The position numbers were made by a program, and so were the translations under genes. Below are positions 15,222 to 23,815 of a DNA stretch of 64,000 bases, in pieces (the stretch's first letter is position 1; the number at the start of each line of letters is the position of its first letter). The notes under the pieces are model-generated. The model made no database searches. It was not told the origin of the DNA and was given only the letters and a program-made list of their open reading frames with translations. Source of the DNA: Bog-532 sp963775825 (GTDB lineage Bacteria > Actinomycetota > Actinomycetes > Streptosporangiales > Streptosporangiaceae); NCBI GenBank assembly GCA_963775825.1, contig CAVZKY010000067.1:1-64000 (forward strand), given 5' to 3'.

Positions 15222-16286
15222 ATGATTGTATTGGATACAAATCAACTTGATCGTCATTTGCTTGATAGCCCACTTATGGCTCTTTTGAGGGTATTGTCAC
15301 AATCAACAAATAATAGACTTGCCCTATCTGGTGTCACTTATAATGAACACTGCGCTCACCACAGGCATCGTTTGTATGACGCATATGCTCAGCAAGCGAA
15401 ATCGAACAAGGAAGTCCAGAGGATGCTGGGGACTTCCGGTCTCCTCTCAGCTGTCCAAATGGGGTACAGTATTACCCACAATGCCAGCTTCAGCGTAGAA
15501 GTGGATAGAGTTCTTTCTGTTTACCAAGCTAAACTACGAAACATATTCGAGTTGATCGAATTGGATGGAGCCTCCGCAATTGAAGCATTGCGACGTGAAG
15601 CGTGGCGTATTGCTCCCGCGTCTACTAGCTTCGACGCTACAGGGAATGGGGCCCGCGACGCGGCCATTTGGCTGTCTCTAATAAATGAGTCAGTTAGATC
15701 GGGGGAGACAATCTATTTTGTCTCGTCCGATAAGCGCGCATTCAAAGCCGATCAATGTAGTATAGATATTAACGAGACAGGGGCAGCCGTTCATGTGGTC
15801 GATAATATTGGCGAATTGCTAGAATTGCTCGCTGACGATGTGGCCGTTGAGGTTGATCCAACGTTGATTGAGAAATCTAGAGCAGCACGACAAAGTCTGG
15901 TGGACTATTTTAATCGGATTAATTTCCTATACGACCTCGTCGTAACTGCGGCTCCTATAACCTTGCCGCGAATTTGTAATATTACTTGCGGAGATCCCGC
16001 TAACATAGATTTTCTGAGCGTAGATGATGTGCATGGCTATATTATCGGTGGCGGTAAATGGTTTACAGGCCGTGCGCGTTGGAGCGTATCTTACCCTGTA
16101 GAGGTTGAGCCAGGATTGAGTGTAGAAGATGATCGGACGGCGAATAAGATACTATGGAGCGTTTCTTTCCAGGTTGTATCCTCATTGCTATTTAGATCGG
16201 TAGCAGAAGGTATTGAAAATATAGAGATCCTCGGTATTGGGAAACCGTCTCGTATTATGGGTCAACTTGAAGAATTGCATAGTTGA
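15222..16286 (+). CDS. AT-rich PIN-like (DUF4935-type) nuclease-like protein
   Basis: This 354-residue protein starts MIVLDTNQLD, a typical first strand of PIN-fold ribonucleases with its acidic residue at D5. The family's second acidic cluster fits GNGARDAAIWLSLINES, followed by the strand ETIYFVSSDKRAF. The C-terminal 150 residues are of unknown fold. Base composition is strikingly AT-rich against the neighbouring DNA, and codons such as ATA and TTA are used freely, which points to recent transfer. PIN proteins of this type cut RNA and occur in toxin and defence contexts. It lies alone between repeat copies B and C. No ribosome-binding site is obvious; an AT-rich TAAAAT box lies just before the ATG. 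Confidence 0.6.
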   Translation: MIVLDTNQLDRHLLDSPLMALLRVLSQSTNNRLALSGVTYNEHCAHHRHRLYDAYAQQAKSNKEVQRMLGTSGLLSAVQMGYSITHNASFSVEVDRVLSVYQAKLRNIFELIELDGASAIEALRREAWRIAPASTSFDATGNGARDAAIWLSLINESVRSGETIYFVSSDKRAFKADQCSIDINETGAAVHVVDNIGELLELLADDVAVEVDPTLIEKSRAARQSLVDYFNRINFLYDLVVTAAPITLPRICNITCGDPANIDFLSVDDVHGYIIGGGKWFTGRARWSVSYPVEVEPGLSVEDDRTANKILWSVSFQVVSSLLFRSVAEGIENIEILGIGKPSRIMGQLEELHS

Positions 16287-16493
16287 AGCTCGCCGAAGGG
16301 TTCACCGTCGTCGTCCATCCACGCACCGTCGAGACCTCCGATCAGCCCGTGGCCGTAGCCATTGCCCTGTCTTGGTCTCCAAGACGCCCAAGCGTCCGTC
16401 GTGTCATTCCACCGGCGGTTCCTGCAGCCACGGCGAGAGCTTGGACCCGCACGGTAGCCATCAGTAGTCGTTCGCCCCGTCACGGGGCGGACT

Positions 16494-16625
16494 GACCATC
16501 TCGATGTGAGCTAGCTGCATGGCGGTTAGTCGAAGCCGTTGCGCAGGTCAGAGGTCTATAACGGTCGAATACGATCGATGGGGTTCGGCGGGGCTGCTGT
16601 ACTTTCCTGCTGTATTGCCCGTCTG
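16494..16625 (+). repeat. att-like repeat, copy C
   Basis: The copy reads GACCATCTCGATGTGAGCTA, then GCGCAGGTCAGAGGTCT and GGCTGCTGTACTTTCCTGCTG. It is the most diverged of the four but keeps the same block order. It separates the PIN-like gene from the membrane-anchored protein. Confidence 0.55.
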
Positions 16626-16825
16626 CTGACGTGTGAGGTGAGCCGCGACACGCCGACTCGACGCTAATCCGCCCATCTGGGACGTTCATTCGGTGTAGGC
16701 TGCCCGGCTGTTGACACTATTATTCACGCATACCTTGCTGAGTGGTGCTAGTGAGCTTCGGGCCGCACTTGTGGAGTTTAGCGTCTTTACGCAGCGCTAT
16801 AACATAGTGTTGGAGGCATCTGAGA

Positions 16826-17488
16826 TTGCTTAACTTTGGGGACGTGCCATCATGGGTGGCTGCGATTGGCACTGTGGGGGCATTTGCTGTTTCCTTGGCA
16901 TTGATATATTTGCAAGGAAAGGACCGTCGGAGCGATCGCATGGAGCAGTTGGCCTCCCAGGCGCGTCTAGTCTCGGCGTGGGTCGAAGAGCGTCTCATAG
17001 ATGCGAAGCCATACCCTCAGCTTGCGACTGTAATTGAGAATGGAAGCAACCAGGTAATACATCAAGTAAGCATTTCTTTGCAATTGGGTGTTCTAGGTAA
17101 GTTTCACAGGTGGTTGGCCTCAATGGGGCCGCATGAAGTAAGGGAGGTCCGGATCTCCGTACCTGGTTCACCAAGATCAAATCTTGTCGTGCCCCAAGTT
17201 GCGTTCGTCGATGCGTCGGGCAGGCGATGGCTGCGGTCTGGTTACGAGTTGAGGGAGCCGACTGATAAGGATATGGCTCTACACTGGAGGCAGCATCCTG
17301 GTTCTTATAGTTCAGAGGAAGAGCACCCCACTCTCTGGAGTTCAAAAACAAAGGACAATCCGATGGGTTTCCGGCGTGATCGCCAAGATAACGGGACTGA
17401 TGAATCAAGGTCCTCCCTGTCCCCTGCCCCGGCGCGCGATCTTCCCCGCCGCATCCTTCACCGCCTCTTCAGGCTGCGCGGCCGGTGA
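16826..17488 (+). CDS. Membrane-anchored hypothetical protein
   Basis: The start is TTG 16826, about ten bases after GGAGG; GTG 16844 is the alternative. Residues 8-32 form one membrane helix (SWVAAIGTVGAFAVSLALIY) followed by a basic stretch, so the rest should be cytoplasmic. Residues 60-140 alternate in a beta-rich pattern. This architecture, one helix plus a beta domain, is repeated by the gene at 19991. The last 30 codons (rich in Arg and Pro) overlap a decayed minus-strand gene and may be read-through after loss of the original stop. It is the only gene between repeat copies C and D apart from that remnant. Function unknown. Confidence 0.55.
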   Translation: MLNFGDVPSWVAAIGTVGAFAVSLALIYLQGKDRRSDRMEQLASQARLVSAWVEERLIDAKPYPQLATVIENGSNQVIHQVSISLQLGVLGKFHRWLASMGPHEVREVRISVPGSPRSNLVVPQVAFVDASGRRWLRSGYELREPTDKDMALHWRQHPGSYSSEEEHPTLWSSKTKDNPMGFRRDRQDNGTDESRSSLSPAPARDLPRRILHRLFRLRGR

Positions 17489-17718
17489 TGCCAGTTCGCC
17501 GTTGGATGCACCTTCGAAGATCCCGGCGACTTCGGCAAGCAGATCGGCCGCCCGCCCGCGAGCCCGCGGAGTTCGGTCAGCGCGGCGTCCAGTTCGTCCT
17601 GGGCTAGGTCGCGCCATCGGGCATGGTGCCGCGCGGTCCCGGTGAACTCGGCGACGAGGATGCGGTCGGGGTCAGGTCCGGGACGATGATCTTGATTCAT
17701 CTGGACAGGATCGAACAC
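17405..17718 (-). pseudogene. Frameshifted remnant of a small actinomycete protein
   Basis: The minus-strand frame from GTG 17718 gives ILVAEFTGTARHHARWRDLA and ELDAALTELRGLAGG. After a frame change near 17545 it continues ADLLAEVAGIFEGASNGELA. The two halves resemble a small hypothetical protein often found beside integrative elements in actinomycetes. The 3' end has faded. It probably marks an older element remnant in the island. Confidence 0.45.
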
Positions 17719-17839
17719 GATTACGGTGATAGCAAGTCAGTCAGCAGTTCTCTCGACCAGGCGATGGACATCGGGCGCCAGTAGTCTGCCAGCGCAGTGA
17801 ATGTATCGATGACCTGGCCTTTCCAGCGAGTTGAGAGGC

Positions 17840-17992
17840 ATGACCTCCTCGGTGTGAACTAGTGGCAGGAAGGTCAATCAAGGTCATTCAAGCAGGTCAG
17901 AGCTGTGATGGCGGGCGATCAGGGACATCTGAGGGCGATGCGGTTGCTGCCGTTTGCTGCTGCCGTATGCGGTCGTGACCACTCGCTTGTGT
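17840..17992 (+). repeat. att-like repeat, copy D
   Basis: The copy begins GACCTCCTCGGTGTGAACTA, which aligns with GACCTCCTCCATGCCATCTA of the tRNA-Ala scar at 13964-13983. It continues AGGTCAATCAAGGTCATT, GCAGGTCAGAG and GTTGCTGCCGTTTGCTGCTG. This alignment is the main reason for calling all four copies att-like. Confidence 0.65.
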
Positions 17993-18211
17993 GGCAATTC
18001 TCGAGGTAGCACTGACTGGCGAAAGTTAATTCGTGAGCTCCGTCGATGAGTACGTCAGCGTTCACGGAAGTCCGGGCGTATTTGCGGCGGTTGTTACTCC
18101 GTTAGTTACTCAGTGAGGCTGTATGGCCGGTTGATGAAGCCGGGGCGGATGTATTGCTGGTGTACTCCAGAGCCACTGTCGGGGCGTCACATGGAGGGAA
18201 GGGAGTCCGTC

Positions 18212-18766
18212 GTGCTGAAGTATCGCCTCGGCAGGTCAGTAGCTGCTGGTGGGCTTGTCGTGCTCACCGGATGCGGGGCAGTTAGTCATCCGCAGGCAGC
18301 AGCTACTCATCAGGCAACAGCTGACAACGAAGGCACCGTCTCTTCCTCGCCCACTCCCTCCGTGTCGGCGCCCCTTCTCACCATGCAGCAGGCTGCTGCC
18401 GTATACACGCGGATAGTCGATCCGGGGAACCGCGCGGGCGGTGTCCTCAGTAGCGACGTGCAAGACAAGGTGCCGTTCAGCCAGTATCAGCGTGACGCAG
18501 CGCTTTACGTCACCGCCGTGCAGCGGCAAGAAGCCGAACTGCGAGCGGTCCGCTGGCCGGCGAAAATTCAGCCGTACATTACGGCGATGCTGCTTACCGA
18601 CACCCCTGCTGACGTTCAGTGCACCCAGTCTCTCGCGGCGGCGGGCAGTTACACGGCGGCCCAGGTGGTAGGCGTTGCTAGTCAGGCATGCAGCACCTCG
18701 GGGAATGCCAGCATCCCGGACGAGATCCGGCAGATGTTCAGCTTGCCGCCGGTCAGTAACCCGTGA
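18212..18766 (+). CDS. Putative lipoprotein
   Basis: GTG 18212 follows GGAGGGAAGGGAG and gives a 184-residue protein with a lipoprotein signal: a basic start (LKYRLGR), a hydrophobic core and the lipobox LTGC at about residue 21. The mature part begins with a Ser/Thr/Pro-rich linker, then a domain of about 120 residues with VYTRIVDPGNRAGG and conserved-looking cysteines (DVQCTQSL, SQACST). It would be anchored on the outer face of the cytoplasmic membrane. I do not recognise the domain. It is the first gene after repeat copy D. Confidence 0.65.
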   Translation: MLKYRLGRSVAAGGLVVLTGCGAVSHPQAAATHQATADNEGTVSSSPTPSVSAPLLTMQQAAAVYTRIVDPGNRAGGVLSSDVQDKVPFSQYQRDAALYVTAVQRQEAELRAVRWPAKIQPYITAMLLTDTPADVQCTQSLAAAGSYTAAQVVGVASQACSTSGNASIPDEIRQMFSLPPVSNP

Positions 18767-19199
18767 GCTTCACTCGTCGGCCTGTAGGCCGGGTCTTGTG
18801 CCCATGGCTCACCGACCTCGGCCGACACAGACACTACGCAGGCTGAACTGCGTTTACGATCTCGACGGTTCTCATCCGTTTCCGGCAGCTCTCGCGGTGA
18901 TGTGCCCCCGATGTGCCCCGGTACCTGCGCTGGACCGTTGGATGTCCCTCGAAGATCGTGAAGTTGTCGGGCGTGGATGAAGCCTAACAGCGCACATGTT
19001 GCTGATCATCCGCGTGACCTGGTAGGAAGTCGGTGATTGCCGATGGTCATCTTCCGTCATTTTCCCGGTTCTCACGGAACAGAGACGGGATAAGCGGCTG
19101 CCCTGAGCGGAAATTTTGACACTTAATCGTCAGCGAGACAGCAGACAGAGGACGCGAGCACGCATCATCAAATCTCTTGACCCCCGCTGTCGAGTCTCT
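18767..19199. other. Intergenic, no gene seen
   Basis: No supported coding frame or RNA gene is visible between the lipoprotein and the membrane protein. Confidence 0.4.
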
Positions 19200-19211
19200 A
19201 TGCTCCCAGCC

Positions 19212-19970
19212 ATGACAAGTTTGTTGAATTGGATCATGAGCGGGGCGATAGGGCCAGCAGCGATATCGGGCTTGGCGGTAAAGATCGCACGTAAGCCCGC
19301 GCTGCTTTTTCTTGTGACCCTCGCCTTCGTCGTCAGTGCCATCCTCTCGCTTGCTCTATCCGGGCTCGTGTTCCGGGACTGGTGGCAGGGATTCTTCCTT
19401 GAACTCGGCGTAGGCCTGCTTATCGCCGGAACTGTGGATGTTGCGGTCCTAGGTGCTCTCCACGGACTCATCGAGGGGGACGAGTCCAAGACAGATTCTG
19501 AAAACCGCCTGGTGAGAACATTGACTGGTGCCTCCGTCGATCTCACCCGTACCGAGTTCGACGCCGTGCGGCGACTGCTGGAGGACCAACAGACATGGAG
19601 CCTGGCGGGGCAGGGTACTATCGAGGACCTGGCAGCTCAGATTGCTTCCTGTCTGCCACCACGTGACGGCCGGACAGCCGAAGATTCGCGTGCAGCAGCA
19701 CTGGTAATCGCTCGTGGCCTACTCGAGTTCGCTGTCATCGATCTTGACCCGAAGCTCTCCCAGCAGCTGCTACTCACCCGCCTCCAACGGATGAAGACCG
19801 ATCAGGCGAACGCGCTGGACGAGGCTCTGCTTCACCTGCGCGCAGATCTTATTGCCCGCCTCACTGTTCAGGAAGAGCTTGGTGCCCAGCGTTTCACCAG
19901 TGTGATGGGACACTTCGAGCGGGTGCTAGACCGGTTGCCGCCGGGCGCGGGTAGCACTCCGGGTTCATAG
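19212..19970 (+). CDS. Membrane protein with long helical tail
   Basis: From ATG 19212 (ATG 19200 is also possible) the protein is 252 residues. It has two to three membrane helices in residues 5-85 (LLFLVTLAFVVSAILSLALS and FFLELGVGLLIAGTVDVAVL), then a cytoplasmic, mostly helical domain of about 160 residues ending EELGAQRFTSVMGHFERVLD. No catalytic motif is visible. The next gene begins 20 bp downstream on the same strand and also encodes a membrane-anchored protein, so the two may form a unit. Function unknown; a membrane effector of an accessory or defence module is one possibility. Confidence 0.6.
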   Translation: MTSLLNWIMSGAIGPAAISGLAVKIARKPALLFLVTLAFVVSAILSLALSGLVFRDWWQGFFLELGVGLLIAGTVDVAVLGALHGLIEGDESKTDSENRLVRTLTGASVDLTRTEFDAVRRLLEDQQTWSLAGQGTIEDLAAQIASCLPPRDGRTAEDSRAAALVIARGLLEFAVIDLDPKLSQQLLLTRLQRMKTDQANALDEALLHLRADLIARLTVQEELGAQRFTSVMGHFERVLDRLPPGAGSTPGS

Positions 19971-19990
19971 TATTGAATGAGGCTTAGTCA

Positions 19991-20494
19991 ATGGTTTTAA
20001 GCATCATAGCTATTATCATCGCACTCTTTTCTGTGCTGTGGAATGTAGTTTCTTCCATCTATTCATGGAAAAAGGCAAAGCCCCTTGTGAAAGTAGAGTG
20101 GTTCCGTAGTGCACTAAGGCAAGATGATGAAAAGATGGCTCCGTGGTTTAATGTAGTAATTCGCAACATAGGAGGCGCCCCGATTTCGGTCACATCTATC
20201 GATCTATGGAGAAAACTGGATGGTGGGTCCGGTGAACCAAGCGCGAGGGGTATCACACTAGGTGCACTTGAGGCGGATGATAAAAAGTATAGTGGCCCGG
20301 TACTTTCGTACACGATATCTCCTAATCATTCGCAAAGATGGGGCCACAATGTTGGCTTTTATACCAACATGTTTACCTCGCCGCCTACGCCTGATTCGCT
20401 GACTTTGGAAGTCACGCTAGGTACTGGCGAAAAGCTAGAACGGCAGGTTCCAATTACAGATGTATTTGATCGGAGTTTCTTCTCTACGGGCTGA
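19991..20494 (+). CDS. AT-rich membrane-anchored beta-domain protein
   Basis: This 167-residue protein has one N-terminal helix (IIAIIIALFSVLWNVVSSIY) and a basic stop-transfer stretch, then a beta-rich domain (WFNVVIRNIGGAPISVTSID and LTLEVTLGTGEKLERQVPI) resembling small immunoglobulin-like folds. The architecture parallels the protein at 16826. Its codon use is clearly more AT-rich than the gene just upstream, as in the PIN-like gene. It is 20 bp downstream of the previous gene. No family is recognised. Confidence 0.6.
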   Translation: MVLSIIAIIIALFSVLWNVVSSIYSWKKAKPLVKVEWFRSALRQDDEKMAPWFNVVIRNIGGAPISVTSIDLWRKLDGGSGEPSARGITLGALEADDKKYSGPVLSYTISPNHSQRWGHNVGFYTNMFTSPPTPDSLTLEVTLGTGEKLERQVPITDVFDRSFFSTG

Positions 20495-20895
20495 TGGCCT
20501 GGACTGAGCTTTGTAGGGCAGGTTCTGTCAAGAGTCGAAGATCGGCGGAGCCGACGCCGTAGGCGCTCTTGACAGGTTCTGGCCGTGCCGGACAATACCG
20601 AGTTCGGGAGCACACCTGCTCCCGATAGCTGCCAATTCCGGCTTACCGTTCGAGAGCTGCACTTCTGATGACTGCTGTATGTAGGCCCGAGGTCTTGTGC
20701 TTTTCGCGCCAGCCGACCGGCGCTAGGCGCCGACGCTGCGGGAGCGCCAGCGGGAGCAGCGGCGAGCGCGCCGAGTTGGCGGCGCGAGCGGCCCGGCGGG
20801 CCGCCTTGAAACCGTACAGAAAGTTCTCACAGAGGCCCAGCAGCCCAGGCTGGGCAACATGATGGGGAGCTAGGCAGGAGATGCGGATGAGGTAG
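20495..20895. other. Intergenic with inverted repeat
   Basis: GGTTCTGTCAAGAG near 20521 faces CTCTTGACAGGTTC near 20568. This is an inverted GTCAAGAG/CTCTTGAC pair around a 35-40 bp GC-rich spacer, embedded in a direct AGGTTCTG repeat. It could be a terminator-like hairpin between the plus-strand pair and the convergent methyltransferase, or a tiny transposed palindrome. The remainder, to 20895, has no supported gene. Confidence 0.4.
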
Positions 20896-21687
20896 CTAGC
20901 CCTGCTTCTGGGCGACGAGCAGCAGGAACAGTGGCCGCGGGAAGTTGGCTTGCCACCACGGGTCGTTCTGGAGCTGCTCGCGCGTTGGGTGCGGTTCGCG
21001 AAGATCGGTCAGCGAGAGACCCGAGTCCTTCAGCGATCCCACGTAGAACTCCAGGGGCCGGTGCCAGGACGTTACTTCCGCTGGTGAGGTGATGCCGTCC
21101 ACGTTGAACTGCTGGGTCACCTTGCGCTGGGTGAAGTAGGTGCTGGCGATGCTCTGGTTGTCGCCGTCGGCCCGGGTTGCCCGGTCGCTGTAGAAGCAGG
21201 GATGAAGCATCAGGATCACGATGCGGCCTCTCGGCTTCAGCACGCGGGCGAGCTCGTTGATGGCGCCGCTGGGGTCACGCAGGTCGTTCATCAGGTGGTT
21301 GCAGAGCACCAGGTCGTAGGTATCACTGTCCACGTCCAGGTCGGCGACGTCACTGACCTGGAACCGTGGCGCGTGCCCATCTGTGCTTGCCAGCGCGGTC
21401 GCTGCCTCGATGAGGTTGGCAGATGAGTCCACTCCGAGCACGTCGGCGCCCTGGGATGCGAGCTCGCGTGCCATGTAGCCCTCGCCGCATCCGGCATCGA
21501 GAATCCGCAGGCCGGTGGCTGGGCCGATGGCATCCAGGACAGCGGCGTTGGTCAGGCTGGTGCGGTACCGGTCGTGGTTGCCCCGGATGATCTGCACCCA
21601 GAAGTCTGCGTTCTCTTCCCAGGTGTTGAACTCGCTATCGCCCAGGTCCGCGCCTTCGGCTTGGGTTCGGGTCGCTGGTTGTGACAT
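20896..21687 (-). CDS. Class I SAM-dependent methyltransferase
   Basis: Start ATG 21687 follows GGAGAGG; an ATG 15 bases earlier overlaps that site and is less likely. The 263-residue protein has the SAM-binding motif I ILDAGCGEGYMARELA, the acidic loop VLGVDSSANLI, and motif IV DLVLCNHLMNDL. It fits the Methyltransf_11/25 group, which methylates small molecules. The C-terminal half (RPLEFYVGSLKDSGLSLTDL) forms the substrate cap. It lies 22 bp downstream of the HTH gene and is probably co-transcribed with it. The substrate is unknown. Confidence 0.85.
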   Translation of the reverse strand: MSQPATRTQAEGADLGDSEFNTWEENADFWVQIIRGNHDRYRTSLTNAAVLDAIGPATGLRILDAGCGEGYMARELASQGADVLGVDSSANLIEAATALASTDGHAPRFQVSDVADLDVDSDTYDLVLCNHLMNDLRDPSGAINELARVLKPRGRIVILMLHPCFYSDRATRADGDNQSIASTYFTQRKVTQQFNVDGITSPAEVTSWHRPLEFYVGSLKDSGLSLTDLREPHPTREQLQNDPWWQANFPRPLFLLLVAQKQG

Positions 21688-21709
21688 GGGTGTCCTCTCC
21701 ATGGTGCGG

Positions 21710-22772
21710 CTAGCGCTTGAAGCTTCGCAGATGCTTCGCTAGCGATTCGCAGGCGGTGCGTACGGAGATGTCATCGCTCTCGTCTCTGCAACGGAGCAGC
21801 GCGGCTATGAGTTCATCGGCTCGTAGACCGAACGTAGCATCGCGCCGGAGCGCCAATGGCAGATAGGTGGATATGAGGTAGTACCTATAAGCCTGCCCGT
21901 AGGTGCTTGAATTTATCTCGTTCAGGATTTCGTTGGCAGTATTCCGGAGCAGAAGTGAACGAGGCAGCGTGAAATCTGAGTTTGGCCGGGTGTCACGGGT
22001 GTAAGTAGGAAAGGACCATTCCTCGACAGTTCTCAGGACCGGGGTGTCCCGTACCATTTTCTGGTAACGCTCAGCAAGATCTCTGTCATCGCTGGCAATC
22101 AGTAGTCCCATAGTAGAGCTTCGCAGTGTGAAGGCAGACTGCCGGTCTGTGACTGCTGGCAGGGATTCGCTGCTGGCATGTCCTGTCGCCTTGCCGATGT
22201 AGTGGCCGAACACCGCTTGTGTGATGATCGCATGAAACGAATAGCTTTTCCGGCCGATGTTAGGCGCTAGATTTGCTGCTGCATCTATAAGCTGAGCTGC
22301 GTTTGTTATCAGGCCAGGTTCCTGATCAGTCCCGAAGAGAGCTGTCAATGCCCGATCCTGGCCAGTTCCCCAAAACCGGGCTAGATAAGAGCTAGCCCGG
22401 TTATTATCACCGCGCATTATATGGATGGCCGCCTGGAGGGCGGCAGTCAAGTACTGTTCCGGAATACCTTCCCGAACAAAGCGCTCGAATTGCCGATTCA
22501 TCGATCTCCAGCCCCTCGATGGCCAGATCTTCAATCAACCTGGTTCGGCGGGCCTGAACTGAGTAGGTCGCTACATATTCACCAAGACCGGGAACGGTGG
22601 CTATTAAAGCTTGCAGGGATTTACCGCTCACTTTCTCAAGCCAGTTGGGATTTTCCCACAATCGGTAGACGGTGCTTTCCTCCAGTCCTGCGATGAACGC
22701 GACGTCAGACATGCTAAACGCCGCGTTCTCCGCGATCTCAGAGAGTGTCAGTGGGTAGTCGCCTTCCTGCAT
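21710..22772 (-). pseudogene. HTH regulator-like protein with large helical domain, frameshifted
   Basis: The gene starts at ATG 22772 behind AGGAGATTGGC. Its N-terminus (LTLSEIAENAAFSMSDVAFI, then LEESTVYRLWENPNWLEKV) is an HTH, and the frame runs on to RTRLIEDLAIEGLEID. The rest, NRQFERFVREGIPEQYLTAA to the end at 21710, continues in another frame, with the break near 22500. Together they give one protein of about 350 residues, of a type found beside methyltransferase genes in actinomycetes. If the break is real, an HTH fragment and a separate C-terminal protein from ATG 22501 could still be made. It is followed at once by the methyltransferase. Confidence 0.6.
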
Positions 22773-22972
22773 GCCAATCTCCTGCCGAGGTGAAGCTCCC
22801 TCGCGTAGCTTACCCGCTTTCGTGCGTGCGTCATGGCCGCTTGCGTGCGCGCAAGTCACCTGCGGCAGAGCTGCTTGTATGCGGCGATAACAGTGGCGAT
22901 GACGATTAGGCGCGGCTCTTCTACAACGGTTCTTGTGGTCAACGGTTGGCCACGAATCGAAGGGAGAGCCTG

Positions 22973-23296
22973 ATGAAGCTCATACATGGACACCACGGCA
23001 AGCAGGTCACGGTTTCGCGGGAGGCCGTGGAGAAGACCGAGCAGAACGGCCGTCAGCGTCAGGAGCGCGGAACGGGCCGGCTGATGTGGTCGACGCAGGT
23101 GTTCGTCCTGGACGACGACGGGGGCGAGGTGATCACCGTTACTACGGCTGGGGAAAGGCCGAACGTGAAGGTGGGTCAGCCGGTGTCCTTGTCCAAGCTG
23201 GAGGCCCTGCCCTGGGCGACCAACGGGCGTAACGGCGTGGCGTTCCGCGCCGAGGAGATCAAGGCGGCGGGATTGGCTGCGGTCAAGGCTCAGTAA
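22973..23296 (+). CDS. SCO3933-like regulatory protein of the AICE
   Basis: ATG 22973 follows GAAGGGAGAGCC. The 107-residue protein reads MWSTQVFVLDDDGGEVITVT and then LEALPWATNGRNGVAFRAEE, the conserved end of small proteins named SCO3933 family regulators in actinomycete integrative elements; the name is recalled from family knowledge. It is a single beta-rich domain without membrane segments. It is the leftmost gene that clearly belongs to the AICE, and the palindromic operator at 23344 lies after it. Confidence 0.65.
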   Translation: MKLIHGHHGKQVTVSREAVEKTEQNGRQRQERGTGRLMWSTQVFVLDDDGGEVITVTTAGERPNVKVGQPVSLSKLEALPWATNGRNGVAFRAEEIKAAGLAAVKAQ

Positions 23297-23343
23297 CCGG
23301 CATTCCCCGCTTTCCCCGTGTACCTGCGTGTCCTTTCCGGTGC

Positions 23344-23359
23344 TGACGCTTAAGCGTCA
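23344..23359. promoter_or_regulatory. AICE operator palindrome, copy 1
   Basis: TGACGCTTAAGCGTCA is a perfect 16-bp palindrome followed by AAAAC. It lies about 75 bp upstream of the gene at 23433. The same sequence occurs at 28639 (one mismatch) and 31278, each before an AICE transcription unit, so it is probably the binding site of an element-encoded repressor. Confidence 0.65.
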
Positions 23360-23432
23360 AAACGGCATCACCCCTTTTCCGGTTCGTGACGGGCTGGCAT
23401 GCCTGCCCCCGTCAAATGTGAGGAGAAACCAG

Positions 23433-23702
23433 ATGACACCCCTCAGCCGGGTTATCACCCAGATTCAGCGCGACGCCGCTGATACCGCAACGCACGACCT
23501 GCGTGCCGATATCGAGATCGGCTTCGAAGTCCTGGACGCGGCCATCACCCAGCTAAACGCGCTGCGCCCGGGTGTCGATGTGATCGAGCTGATCAGCGCC
23601 AACGCCGAGGTGCTGGAAACAGCCTTCACGATCGCGCTGTACGTCCGGGAACTGGGCAACGGCCGTGGATCTCATCCCGCCGGTCCCGTCAGTTCCAACT
23701 AG
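23433..23702 (+). CDS. Small helical hypothetical protein of the AICE
   Basis: The start ATG 23433 is chosen because GAGGAGAAACC precedes it. The 89-residue protein is helical and acidic (ADIEIGFEVLDAAITQLNAL, then VIELISANAEVLETAFTIAL) with no membrane segment or recognised domain. The operator palindrome lies upstream and a hairpin (23710-23742) directly downstream. It is probably under the same repressor as the replication and excision genes. Confidence 0.55.
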   Translation: MTPLSRVITQIQRDAADTATHDLRADIEIGFEVLDAAITQLNALRPGVDVIELISANAEVLETAFTIALYVRELGNGRGSHPAGPVSSN

Positions 23703-23709
23703 CCGCAGT

Positions 23710-23742
23710 GCCGGGCCAGGACCGCTATCTTTCTGGCCCGGC
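23710..23742 (+). terminator. Intergenic hairpin 1 of the AICE
   Basis: Arms GCCGGGCCAG and CTGGCCCGGC enclose a loop with CCGCTATCTT. A second hairpin with a near-identical loop lies at 24106. There is no clear T-tract, so attenuation or mRNA processing is as likely as termination. Confidence 0.5.
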
Positions 23743-23815
23743 CGGGCCCGATATGAGGTGAATCTCTTCACCCGGCCCTGCTAATTGTCCCCTTTATCGA
23801 AGGAGACCACCTGAT

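Noticed and set aside
20668..20862. Small basic protein of 64 residues
   Set aside because: No ribosome-binding site, arginine-rich composition typical of random high-GC frames, and no homologous motif.
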